64,000 nucleotides of DNA from Glossina fuscipes (lineage: Eukaryota; Arthropoda; Insecta; Diptera; Glossinidae): the NCBI RefSeq assembly GCF_014805625.2, contig NW_023998464.1, forward strand, positions 5,123,316 through 5,187,315, written 5' to 3'. Below, one piece after another: positions 51,925 to 64,000 of the stretch. Position 1 is the stretch's first letter; every line of letters starts with the position of its first letter. The position numbers and the translations under genes are program-made. The notes below the pieces were generated by a model that made no database searches, had not been told where the DNA came from, and saw only the letters and a program-made list of their open reading frames with translations.

Positions 51925-53415
51925 AAAATTTCTTTTTGTTCATAGGAGAGATTAGAGAACGCATGCTCTTCTCGCTGTTTACAATTTGAATCGCAAGTGT
52001 GCTCAAATTAAATATAAAATGCAAAATTCTTTTATATCCCACCTGGAGAAGCAGTTCTAAAATCTCACGCACAATTAACAAACAATGTCTCGTTGCATGT
52101 CGCATTGACAATTTGTCTAATTGTTTCGAGCAAAAATGCACGCTTCGAAATTTCTTTTGTCTGCGTAGTTTGATTTTCATCCTTATTCTGAGCAGCTTAC
52201 ACAGACGTCACGAGTCACAAGGCAGTTTTCTTTGGAATTATTGGGTTTTGTAGGTTTCCTTCCTTGCTTTCTTACGAATTCTATATTGCAAAAAACAAGA
52301 GCCATTGTCCCCTCTTACGAGTATTGATCAGTCCCAACGCCGGTATACAACTGTTTATCTATTTTCTTTTCTCCATATTTTTCACGACGATAATATATTC
52401 ACTTTCAATCCGGTTTTTATTACTTGTTCTTCCATTCTTTACAGACATGTATTTGAGATTTTTCTTGCCTTTTTCTTATTAATTAGTCTTTCATTAATAC
52501 CTTAAGTTACTATCGTTTGTAGTACACTAAATGCGCTCCGCTGTTCAATCATTTTGGTTTATTTACTAAAACTTACCCATATACAAACATAAACGAAAAA
52601 GATTGTTGTGACATTTTTATATCCACGTAAGACACTATTTCGAAAATCACAACATTGTATGAAAACTATTCGAATTTCTAAAAGACGCAGCTCTAAAAAT
52701 ATATTAATAACTTTTCATAGGTAAAAAAAGATTCGCACGAAAGTATAACAATGAAATTTGGTATTGGTAACTTGCTTTTAAAAGAGTATAAGCAATGTAT
52801 TTGCGGAAGACAAAGCCAGTTGAGTCAAGAAACTTGCATTGTAAATAATTTATAAAAAGATTTTCAACAAAAAGTAATTTAGATGTTTTTATCTTTCGAA
52901 CACAGTAAGCTTGAGGAATCAAGGTAAGCAAAATTTTGTACGGTTTTTAATAGTCAACCTCCCAGCTTTGAAGAGAGAATCCTTTGCGTGATGTGATAAG
53001 TCTAATCGGTTATGTTGCTCATATTTCGATTGCAGGAATTGCGACACTGAGCATCAGTGATTACCCAATCCTGCACGCTTTATTTTATTTCTACGGCATA
53101 TCCCACAAACAATTCTGATTGCAACATCTCCGTCCGTTTAGTACATTAGTGTTCAGATCTCTATTTATAAATACGATCTCTTATATCAACGTGATAATTC
53201 GTATGCCCCAGTTCCTGTTCGGCCTTAAGTCTCTTCTTTACTTCTTTCCCGTTCAGCAATTATCATAATTTCGCAATTGGCGATGCCAATGAGTTGGCAA
53301 ATTTATTTCTTTCCATAAATCCAAACCAGATTAAAGTGATCTAAGCATTATCAAATACAGTCTTAATAAATGGAGCAATGTATAGCCTTTTAAAGAATGG
53401 TTTGGTACTGCGCTG

Positions 53416-53427
53416 TCATCCAACCTA
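53416..53427. repeat. Target-site duplication of the SINE, left copy
   Basis: TCATCCAACCTA is repeated exactly at 53607-53618, on the other side of the insertion. It directly adjoins the trinucleotide tail, as expected for a non-LTR-mobilised element. Confidence 0.92.
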
Positions 53428-53606
53428 TTATTATTATTATTATTATTATAAATTTAGCCAGAGAATAAATTCTAAGACTAAAGTCTTTAAGCACTAGCAA
53501 CTAGGGCTATCGGCTGTTATTAAAAAACTCTACCGCACTTGAGGTTTGAACCCACGACTATTGAGTTGCTAGTCGAGACTCTTGCCTACTCGGCCACTCA
53601 GGCGGA
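53428..53606 (-). mobile_element. tRNA-derived SINE, complete copy with target-site duplication
   Basis: Read on the minus strand, the 179-bp insertion begins TCCGCCTGAGTGGCCGAGTAGG-like. Box A is TGGCCGAGTAGG (53585-53596) and box B GGGTTCAAACC (53543-53553). Between them CGACTA and TAGTCG form a perfect 6-bp stem around a 9-base loop. The body continues GTGCGGTAGAGTTTTTTAA, CAGCCGATAGCCC and TGCTAGTGCTTAAAGAC, and ends in an ATA/AAT repeat. Both sides carry the same 12 bases TCATCCAACCTA (53416-53427 and 53607-53618), proving insertion by target-primed retroposition. The head resembles a class II (Ser/Leu-like) tRNA, GTGGCCGAGT. Confidence 0.92.
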
Positions 53607-56600
53607 TCATCCAACCTAAATTGAAGAAACTGAGTGCACATTCACCAAATTCTTTACCTTTATTGTATTATAATCTGATTCGTCCCAGTTCTAAGTTGCG
53701 AAATTTATACTTAAGTAATTATAATGTAATAAAAGACGATGATGTCTGAAGCCCTCCTGGGTGTTGCTTACATCCGCGCAGACTTAAAACGCGTTTCCAC
53801 GCAACAAATTTAATGTGGAGTACAATCAACCGTCAATCACTGTGTGTATTCAATATTAAAAGAAATTATAAGAATGTCTGAAGAATGTAGCAGATAGATG
53901 TAGACGCAGAACAAAGGGGCGAAAAAATTAACGGAGAAGAGAAGAACAACATTTTGAAAAGGGTCTCCTCATGCGAAAATGAAAGCGTTCTCAAAACTTT
54001 TAAATTTCTTCCCAATTAAATAGATCGTTTTCTTAATGCTTTTCTTAATTATAGCAAAATAAACGTAATTTGTCGTAGTCTTCAATTTTGTTTTCCTCCT
54101 AGTTTAGTTGTCTTTTTAGACCGTAACATTTTCTAACTAATCAACAATTTGCATTAGGATTAGCGCGAATGTGAAACTGTGCAAAAAGTGTGACAGGGAA
54201 CACTCGCTAGTGAGAGGAGACTGTGTGAAAAAAAGTCATCAACCCCAAACCTCAAGCACCTAAACAAAATAATTACATATGTATGAATATGCGGAACAAT
54301 TTTCTGCATTTTAATGAATATTTTTCACCGTATTAACCGCACAATGAAAAGTGTGATGTTGTAATGGTTACGTTGAGGATGTATAAGTGCACATTTGTTG
54401 TTGTCGGTATTGCTGTTGCTGTTGTTTCCTTTATTTATTTAGTTTTTTCTTCATACCTTCTCGTGCACACAATGCAGTTATAAATGAAAATGTATGCAAA
54501 TTGCGTGAGACAAATAGCTTAGCAGTCCACAAGAATTTTTTTGCACAAAAAAAGACAAGGAAAAAAAATGAAATTGAAAAATAGGTGCACGTGTACGTAC
54601 TTGAGTTTGTGCACATATGAGAGCAAGTACGTATGGAAGGACACTGAATAAAGGCTAGCTAACCTGAGTGACCGCCGCTGCAAACAGTTGCTGTGAACTG
54701 TTCAAATCTACGACTATGCTAAACCTTATGAAAAATGGCAGAAAAATTTTATATAAAAATTTTTGTGGTAAGAAAAGTTTCTATAAACACAAGTAGATAA
54801 AACGTAAAGTTTTTTAACATGCAACAATTTGCAGGCGAAAAATAAATATAAACACAAAAAAATGCAAAAAAGGGGTTAAAAACAAATCGAGTTGAGTGAG
54901 GCTAACAATAACAAAATCTGATGCAATTAAATTGTTTTAACAAAAAGTTATTTCGAAAGTTGTTTGAAAAATGAAAAAAAAGAAAAGGTTTTCTATTTAG
55001 TAAAAATTGTTAAATTTTATTATAAATTAAGAATCAGCACAAAAAATGATAGTTAGCGTATAAGTTTTATTTTAATTAAGTCACGTATACGTTATGGATG
55101 CCATTTTTGTTTCAAAGTTTCTCTTACGGATGCTTCTCAGCAAAATGTGTTCAGATTACCTCCAGAAACAATAAACAATAAATAATAATGCCGTCGAAGA
55201 GATAAAACACTACAACCACCTGCACCGCAAGCAGGGCTCCTACTACTACTGCCACCATCCCAGCTGCCATTATTGCAAGTTAAAGGCAAAGCGAATACAT
55301 GTATATATGCGCATACATATGTATGTACATATGTATTATTCCTGCACATACTGCACAAATAATCACTTCAGTAAGTAAGTTAAAGCAGGCCTCCCCTTCA
55401 CTCGTATATCCATATGTATGCATTCTTATGTATGTGGATAAGCACAACAATTGTTTGCTGCTGCTGAGTTGAATAAATATTATTCCTCTCTGTATGCAAC
55501 TAAGAAGAATGAATTCAAGGTTTCTTTTGTTCTTCTGCTACTATTTGCTTATGTTTTCTTTTTTGTTTTTGTGTTCTCGTCATTTTAACGGTAAATATGT
55601 TATACGCGCGTTTGTATTATTAAAATTAAAATAAACATGAAACTTCATAAATAACGCGGTGATGCTAGTGGTTGTTATACGGGCATTATTTTTGCTGCTT
55701 GGTTGGTTAGTTCGTTGATTATGGCCGCTTGTTGTCGTTGTTGGTTTATTAGACAGAAATTCGCGTGGTAAGTTCTTTTTCATGTGATTATTGTTTGAAT
55801 AGCATGGCTTTAGTTATTATGGCTAACAATTTGTTCTTGCTATGCCTTGGTTTTGCATTTTTTTTTTTTTTTTGTTTTTTATACAAATATTTACTATGGT
55901 CATGACTGTCGGAGTGAATTCATAATCAAAAGCTGATTTTTTCTCACCAGAAAAAGAAGCGATTAATATTTCTGGAGGCTTCGTTTTCCTTCCTAATGAT
56001 TCATTTAAACCTGTTAAATTTTAAATCATTAAATTCCTGGAAATTCTGTAATCACATTTCAATTTTTTCTATTTTTTTAAATGGCTAATTACTCGGACAA
56101 TGACGTTTGCACGAAAATGACGGCGATTGTTAGAAAGAAGCCAGGAAAGAGATAAGTACTGACCCCATAATAGTGGGTGTGTGTCCAATCGCCCGGTATA
56201 TGTATATGGATTGAAGGCAACCGCTACTCGAGCTGCTCCCTTACTTCCATCTACTACTGGTTTCAGAGCTGCACAATCTTGTGCATTTAGAAAAAGAGTT
56301 TATAAAAAATCTTTTGACGGTGTTCCTTTGTTTTACGCGAAAGGAATTAATGTGAGATACCGAGAAGTACGCGTGAAGCAAGCGAAAAAGCAGAAAATAA
56401 ATGTGTTGTTCTTTGTCGATCCGAAGTGCATCTGTCTATCTATGAATATAGATATGAAAGCGGTCCCCATTGTAATTTCATTTTCCCTTGTTGCTCTCTC
56501 GTATTTATGTCTTAATTTTGTCAACGCTTTTATTGCCAAATCGATTTACTCAATAAAACTATAAGTAGAGAAATATGTTAAAATTTTGTGCTTGTATTTT

Positions 56601-58255
56601 TTTACTCCGTAATTTTCTTTTACTTGTTTTGATAAAAAGAACCCACATTAAATTTTGGTAGAATGGGAATTAGATTCGGTTATAAGTTATTTATTATTCA
56701 GTGGCTAAATAAATTGCCATTAAATGTTATTAACACAATTTGGTTTCATTACAGTCAGAAGTCTTTCGAGGACCTTGTCATTAAAATTGAAAGAACTTCA
56801 GAATATGCAATTAATCGATTTCGGTAGTGAAGGATTCATATATGTAGGTATACGTTTCTCATCTTGATTGCAGGCTGAATTTAATTTGACCGTATGTCTG
56901 TGCCGAGCCGTAGGGCATTCTTAGATCCTAAGACGACCCTTTCTCTGGCTGCTTATGGGTAAATTATTGAACAAGTTTTATAAATCGAAGGTATTTTCCT
57001 TTTTTTAGTTTAGCTTAGCCTTTCTCCCCTCACCTTTCTCTATTGAACATTGTACGATTTTGAAGCAAATTGGATATACTCCTGAGTTTGAAGCGATTTG
57101 GAAATCGTGTTGTTAGTCTTTCTATAAGGACTTTATAATTATGATTTCCATGAAGAAACTTATATGTACTTGTGGTTAGTAACTTACGGGATAATATTAC
57201 CTTCAGAACTCCGTAATATTATACAAAAAATAACTATGGTAGCACTAACGGTCCTAACGCTAGAAAAGTCTGATTTGTCAAACCAACGCGTAACGCACTA
57301 TTGCGATTACTTTGAATTCACTGGTTGGTAAATGGACTGGGTAAGCATAACAAACAATTAGAGATCGCGAAACGGAGTCATCTTAGATTGGGGATACGGC
57401 GAAAGCCTTTTCACAAGGCCACCATTCATACTCTGAGCCTTGCCAACAAACATTCAGCATTGTTATGTCCCATTTAAAGTTTCCACATAACCTTCGTCAA
57501 AACATTTTGTCATTGAAGCGTGGTGTATATTATTTACAGTCACTTGAAAATTGTGTCTCAGCGAAAATTGTGGTGCGATGATTTTCCACGACAAAGGCGC
57601 ATTAATCAAATTACCTCTTTGGTAATGAAGTTCTTCATTTAACATTGCGTGATGGTGGCAAAACCAGTTTTATTCTTGACGTCAGCTGTTCCCCGACGAA
57701 AGTCGCACAAATCTTCCAGAATCATACCATCAGCTTTCGCAATTTTGCTATGAGCATTAAATTGTGAATAAAACTATTCTTTCGATGATTTAAAATTTGC
57801 CAATGCCATGACTATTTTCAAATAATTTTCTTTAAATACAAAACAGACCTTTCCCCCTTTGAAGGATGGGTGTACACTTATTTTGTTTTTATTCATAAAC
57901 GCTTTGAAATGTACATATTGTGTGTGTTTTGTTGACGCTCTCCTGGTCGCAAAAATTAAGTTATCGACTTAAAATTTAGTAGAGATATGGGAAGTTTTTG
58001 CACCCAGATTTTCAAATTGAATTAGCAGAAGCCCGCAGTGGACTGTAAACTGAAGGCAACTCGCTCTTTCTTAGAAGGCTGATAAGTTCCACATTTAACT
58101 TATGAAGCAGTCTACTTTTAGCGCGCAAAGCGGAATAAAATCGGCCACGCAAACGCAAACCATAAGGCAAAACAGAAAATTATTTTGTACGTCCCACAGA
58201 TGAAGATATACTATCTGCCTAAAAATGGATTAAATCTAAAATGAATATGGTAGGT

Positions 58256-58595
58256 ACCGCGACGTGGTGGATTAGTTTTTTCTTAATAATGTCAGCGATG
58301 TGGGTACCAAATAAGAGAACTTGGAGAGTCGAATACGAAAAGCTTGTAAGTTAGTTCCAAATAAAATATCTCGGACGTCATGATGTGATGAACTAATTTT
58401 TCCGGTAATACGACTATCATATAAGAATACTTGCGGGTCGGAATACGAAAAGCTAAGTGTTCTAATTCTAAACAAATTGTGATAGACATCATGATTTAGT
58501 GGATAAATGTTTTTATTAAAAACACCCTTGATAACTATGCCAAATGAAAGGCGTTTGGAGAGTAGAATGCGATAAAGTGTGATAGTTATAATTTA
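58256..58595 (+). repeat. Tandem array of about three diverged 110-bp units
   Basis: Landmarks recur in order. GACGTGGTGGATTAG (58261), GACGTCATGATGTGATG (58374) and GACATCATGATTTAGTG (58484) open the units. GAATACGAAAAGCT (58331 and 58441) and GAATGCGATAAAGTG (58565) follow. Spacing is 110-113 bp, with one longer interval of 124 bp. The periodicity produces two overlapping minus-strand open frames that are not genes. It is a degenerate satellite-like array. Confidence 0.8.
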
Positions 58596-60027
58596 ATTAT
58601 GATTAATCTTTAATGTTTAAATTGTTGTTGCGATTTCGATTTCTTCAACATTAAAATCTTAAGAGTACCAGGCGTGATGGATGTTCGAGTTTCGTCCGCC
58701 GTCTAATATAACCCTCTTATTAGCCTTTCAATTAATTCTTCGAAAAAAGTTCACAACCGCCCTTCCACAGCGATATAAAATATATTACAAACATCAAAAT
58801 ATCAGTTAGAACACTTCCAAAAAAAATTCAAAAATTTAAATAAAATTAAATGCTTTTAAAATGTCAACTTCATTTACTATGGGTCTTATATGTTAGTCGC
58901 AAAGTTTAGCAATTGAGAATTTCCAAGATGCGCTCCGACAGTATAACTTTTCTTCTTGTTATATTTATTAACAAAAAATCAATAATTTGTAGAGTTATTA
59001 GAACGTTTATAGACTTGTAAAAACAATAAGTCGTGCGGGGAAGATATAAAGCAATATTTTATAAAACGTAAAGTATATAAAAATGAATACTTCTCTGTCT
59101 CGGCTTTTGTCATACGTTCTTTTGTGTTCTCCTTATTATGATGAATAAGTTGAACCCCGCATTTCCACTCTTAATCGCTAGACCCATCGCGCTCACAACC
59201 ATTTGAAATAATAAACAAGTTGTGTTAGTTGTAAGCAGCGCTAGTTAATAGGCATAGCTATATTTTGGGAATACACTTCAACTGCCGAGAAACTGATGTC
59301 AGTCTGAAGTTTAGAACAAAGATTTACCGAAGCTCTTTGAAAGTACGTTGCAAAAAGCCATGAATTTGGAATACGGGAGTCCTAATGTGACAAGCACGTT
59401 TCGAATTTTTATGTATTCTCATTAGATATGAATGCAAGCGAGTATAATCGTTTTTACTTTTACCGCATAGCGGGCATAGGAATTAACACCGGAAATGCAA
59501 ACGTTCATTACAATGTTATGAATTCTTGAAGAGAAGTTTTTGTTATGATCGTGTAACGAGTTTTGTTATGATCGTGGCTGGTACCTCAGAACTTTTTCTA
59601 AAAAACAAGCCTAGACACAAATTTTTGCTTACAGCTTTTTCAGCTTCAACTCAATAATTAGCTAAGTTTGCTCTCTGACCGTATCGAATGTTGTAAAACT
59701 GGAAATTTTCTTCCTTTTTCAACATCTCTACTGAATTAGAACAGTGGATAAATACAGTGCACGATGTATAAGGCTGAATAGATCTTTAGTCTGTCTTGCA
59801 ACGACTCGTTTAATAACTTCGTACGCAAGCACATAGAGGGCGTCAACAGATTCTTCACAAGCCAAACACAATTTTTCTTCTGTTTTGGTGTATAAAAATT
59901 TTCCAAAAAAGCTAACCATCCCTTCAACAGAACCGTCGTCCATGGCTATAAATTCTCTCAATGTTTACTCGCGGAACGGAAGTTTACAGATAAAATTTAT
60001 TATATGTTTTTTCTCTTTACCTCTATT

Positions 60028-60051
60028 AAAAAAAAAAAAAAAAAAAAAAAA
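60028..60051 (+). repeat. Long poly-A run
   Basis: About 24 consecutive A bases. I looked for a retroposed copy ending here but saw no recognisable gene, SINE head or target-site duplication beside it, so I list it only as a homopolymer. Confidence 0.9.
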
Positions 60052-63000
60052 TCTATTTATCTAAGCTGAGGCCGAATTTTGTTCAGAAATGTTATAAAAA
60101 AAATCATAAATCTCAGATTGTTGATTTAGTTGTTTCGCCAAAATACACAAACAAGCACACACATATCGCCCCCGGTCATCTAAATTTTTGCGCTACATTT
60201 TTGTGCACTAGATGAAGAAGAATTTTGGGAAACCCAGTGTATTGCATATGGTAACCTCCGCGAAAAAATATTAATTAAGTCAGGGAGGGAGTAGTGAATT
60301 TTAAATAATATTAGCACATATTTGCTCATCACTTTCGAAAACTCTTTTTGTTTTAACAACCGATATTTTATTAACAACATGTCTCTCTTTTCCATTTTAA
60401 TGAACTTTGTTTAAAAATTGTTAACAACAATTTGTTCCAGAATATTAATGAAGTTATCCTCACGATTCTTAATTACATAAACGTGCATTTTTATGCGTAA
60501 ATAACATTCCGTGAATATATTTTAACTTAATAATGATCATTAAAAATTTTAACTGAGTAATTACGGAAAAAAAGAAGAGTTATTTTAATGTTTATGCAAT
60601 TAATGAAGTTGTTAAAGAACAAACCGACTTTAAACGAGAACACGAATGCTTTATAATTTGTTTTTATCTTTAAATGTAATTCAATCCTGGATGTGTGGAG
60701 ACAGGCAGAAGTATTGCTTTCAGAAAAATCATTGCCAACTGTATTATTATTCTTCTTTTCTCGTATAACTTGTGAAATTTACTTAACTACTTTAGTTAAG
60801 TACTTAAAAAAAAAAAATTATATGGAGAACAATTGAATAGACTTTACAAAAAAAAATATTTTTCCACACATATCTGCACAAAATTTAAGCAGCAAAATTC
60901 AATTGAAACGGACGATATGTGCACAAAACCTGCACAGCTAACTTAGGCTGAATTAATTCACTCAACTCTTCTCTCTAATGGAATAATAAGATCGACTATT
61001 ACGAGTCCTTTAGTGTGGAATTCTTGATAGATAGATAGAAGAAAATAAGTACCGTTTATCGGAGTGACCGGAAATCTATACCAAAAAAAAGATAAAAGAA
61101 TATACGTTAGCCTAAGAAACGCTTTATACTAGAATGCTTGTAGGCAGCGCAAAGTTTGGTTTGATTTGTTCGTATATTTTAGAGCAAAAATTCCCACCTG
61201 GTTTCCAAATTACTATGCGGAGATAAAAAGTTGCATTGTACATAGGAATTTATTACGCAAATGATGATAATATACGGGCTACGTTCGCCGCATCTTCACA
61301 TTACGTTTCTGCTTTCTTATTTCGTTCAATTTTCAATTCAGCTAAATTAAGAATGTAATTATGTATAAGTGATTTACTGCGCTCCTTGGGAGGATATATA
61401 CAAAAGGCTTAATAATTACGATCCATCTTAAATTGTTCAATAAAAGGCTACTAATGGAGAGAAACCGATAGATGTAAATTAACAGGAGGTGTGTTTAATC
61501 CTCTCACGAAAACGTAAAGACCTTAAGCATCGCGGTTCGAGTAAACAGTAAAAGCACACTAAGCACACAAAGCTTGGCATACGTTAGTTGCACGACTAAA
61601 TTAGTTCATTAGGCTGCCAAGGTAAAACACTGCGGAGGTCTTTTTTTGATTCTGATTCGCGTTGAGCCCGATGCCGACATTGGATTGTAAATGCCCTTCA
61701 AATTTTTACATGGATATGTGGGTTAAACGATTCACAGTATGATTATGTTTTATGACCGGCAAGCACCGAGATGATCGAACAGGAACATTGAAGTAATTTT
61801 TGTTTAAGAAGCCTGGCGCTTATTAACTTAACTGGGTAGCTGATATCTAATATATACGTAGGGTTCTGCAATGAAGGGAGAGCTAATAGACGGTTCCACA
61901 TGGTCGTAATAAAGGTCATGGCGGTAAAATAAGTTACCAAATAGTGATTAACTTCATAACGGTGCCAATTATTGATTCTTGATGTATTCTTAGTAGCATG
62001 CTCTAGTTGTTCGAGCAATCTCCAACCACATCTTGGATCAGCGAGGTTACACTCTTTGAAGAAAGATTAATTAACTTGTACAATATTCAAGAACAGTATT
62101 CATTTGCAATGGTCCCTTATTCAAAATAGACTTTGTTTGCAAGTGTTGGAACTTTTGCGACTGCATTTTTACTGGATGATAAATTTAGTTTTGAAAATAC
62201 TGGCACTGTAAAAATACTAGTAAAATACTTAAAATGTGTAACAGTTCACGGATATGGCTTTTATAATCTTTGCAGAAAAGGAAATTTTTTTGAAAAAGTC
62301 TAAGATGTTTGTGGGAAGTGTCCTGCCCAAAAGCAACATCTTGGATTCATCTCTCAGGTTTGGAGAAAGTTCACCCTCCATTTACGTCATGACTGCCGCT
62401 ATGAAGAGTACATGAAGTTTAAGCTTTTACCTATGGATGAAGAACTTTTTGAAAGTATTATGGAAAATATTGTAATTGTTTTTGTGGAAACGTAAGCCTG
62501 ACGTCGTCTTCCTTTAACTTTCGAAAATTATACACTTCTGCTCGTTTTTATTAACCTTTGTCAAGCTCTCAGATTTAACTGCGTTCACTTGCCATGTTTT
62601 TCCATGTTTTTACATATAAAATAGTTATTTATTTTATGTAATTGTGCATTTGAAGGATGTACTCATCTCGAAATCCATATATGTTAAAAAGTACTGTTCT
62701 TTTTTTTAATTTTTGGCTTTACATTCATTCAATCGGTTATACATATGAACAATTTTACATAAACAATGGCTTAAATAAAAATCAACAATAAATATGAGTG
62801 CATAATGCACAATTAATAAATAATTAACATATTATTACATAATTGACTTTTATTTTCTTTGTTATGAGTGGTAATTAATTTATTTGGATTCGTGTCGCTG
62901 AACTGTAAATTTAACTTTTAGTTGTTGTAATAGTTTTAATTGATTAAAATAATTATATATGAATCATAAAATCATCGAATCATTGTTACGAACTATCCGA

Positions 63001-64000
63001 TTTTATTCAATTCAGCGATATTCCACATTTACTCTCTCCTAACATCTCAACATTGTTGTACACAATGTATGTATAACTGAATTTATTTTTGCCGCATTAA
63101 AGAAATTTCTCCTTCAAATGAAATATTGATTGAACAGTAACGGTCTCGACCTTCCTGCCGATGGGTTGTGATTTATGACAAAAGGAAAATTTTTACCGTT
63201 GCTATATTTATAAATTTATGAGGTCCTTTCCTTATCGGGGGACAATAGCGCAAGAAACAGAAAAAATATATAATAAACTATGGTATAATAATAGTCTATA
63301 TACATGAATGAAGTTCGCTTTAACTTAATTCAGTTGATAAATTTAAAAGTAACCTGCAATTAACCACTTAGCTGCTTATGTCGAGTATACATAGTCATGA
63401 TGCCTTCAATGGTCCTTTTCAAGTTTTCTCATAAAGTTGTATGCGTATGAATGTGAATTTGTCATAATAATGCATTTTACAATGTGCGTATGTCATTTTG
63501 TCAAATTATTTCCTTACAAACTACAAACACATGCTTTGTGTACCACAACACAGTCAATTGGTTAAGAAAAATACATTCATTACGAATGTATTTTCCCTGC
63601 AAGCATTTTGAGTCCATAGATGTTTGATTGAAGCGACTAAATAAATAAAGAGGCATTTTTTTCTTTAGTTGAAGCAGAGAAGACTTTCGGGTTTATCCGA
63701 GTAATAAGTGATACTTTCCCATTATATTTCTTGTTTTATATAATATCAACGGGAAATAGACTTTTGCTCTTGATCTAGTAAACTGCCAGGGGACAAAACC
63801 ATTGGCGCTCATGGTAAGAAGAATGACAATGAGAATACCGCTTGTTAAAATCTACAAGGCCGTTCAGCTTATTTGACGTCGGCTTCAATTTTTGCCGGTC
63901 TTCCATCTTCGCGTTCCCGTGCAGTCACTCGCTCACCAGCTGATGGGAAAGTTGTAGTTTTACCTGCGGAAACCCTAACCTCAGCTAGGAGGTGCTGATT

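Larger units (their letters stand above)
25951..64000 (-). other. Very long upstream CadN intron (partial, over 38 kb)
   Basis: From the acceptor of exon 25500-25950 to the window end I find no exon that would supply the preceding CadN residues, nor any other host gene I can defend. The content is AT-rich DNA with two mariner elements, SINE copies, one short satellite array, microsatellites and diverged dispersed repeats. Long first introns are usual for fly CadN (family knowledge). Many open frames of 60-130 codons exist but show no family motif, signal peptide plus domain structure, or splice-phase consistency. Confidence 0.75.

Noticed and set aside
56181..56564. Plus-strand 127-codon open frame with a hydrophobic C-terminal segment
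   Set aside because: I do not recognise the protein, there is no promoter or splice evidence, and composition follows the local AT-rich DNA. A transcript would be needed to accept it.
57460..57480. ATGTCCCATTTAAAG as a possible reverse complement of the missing upstream CadN exon end
   Set aside because: The codons around it do not encode the expected cadherin residues and no DVND or LDRE motif is nearby.
57463..57830. Minus-strand discontinuous reading with protein-like stretches
   Set aside because: I checked for a decayed transposon. The pieces did not match any family I know and no terminal repeats were seen.
59728..59961. Minus-strand 77-codon frame of protein-like composition near a poly-A run
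   Set aside because: I suspected a hAT-type fragment or retropseudogene, but no diagnostic motif was present and the poly-A run is on the wrong side for a plus-strand retrocopy of it.

Overview
The window is nuclear DNA from an insect, most likely a higher fly (Schizophora; a tephritid-like fly is my guess, not proven). The base composition is AT-rich, with poly-A/T runs and TA microsatellites. Introns are long, mariner-type transposons and tRNA-derived SINEs are present, and the one recognisable host gene encodes protein that, from memory, is very close to Drosophila Neural-cadherin (CadN). No bacterial-type gene or operon is present, and there is one 400-base assembly gap (18090-18489).

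Host gene: part of the CadN ectodomain lies on the minus strand between 25950 and 3229. In transcript order the exons are 25950-25500, 25335-25119, 24666-23881, 23794-23561 and 23493-23302. A pair of alternative exons follows (17002-16812 or 13245-13055), then 3418-3229. All junctions keep phase, and any one path encodes about 753 residues of consecutive extracellular cadherin repeats. The first exons (signal peptide, N-terminal repeats) lie beyond 64000. The last exons (remaining repeats, LamG/EGF, membrane and catenin-binding parts) lie before position 1.

The most informative feature is the alternative pair. Both exons are exactly 191 nt, enter in phase 0 and leave two bases of a split codon. 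They share 32 of 63 residues, and including both would break the reading frame, so they must be mutually exclusive. Both have unusual donors (GTYTGT rather than GTAAGT) and poor pyrimidine tracts.

Everything else is intron. 1-3228 and 3419-13054 are downstream introns holding a mariner fossil, a SINE, a 16-bp minisatellite and dispersed repeats. 25951-64000 is more than 38 kb of a very long upstream intron. It contains a nearly intact 1.27-kb mariner (37507-38774), a decayed 1.08-kb mariner of another lineage (46757-47837), three more SINE copies (one with a perfect 12-bp target-site duplication), a ~110-bp tandem repeat (58256-58595) and microsatellites. I found no convincing nested host gene or RNA gene.
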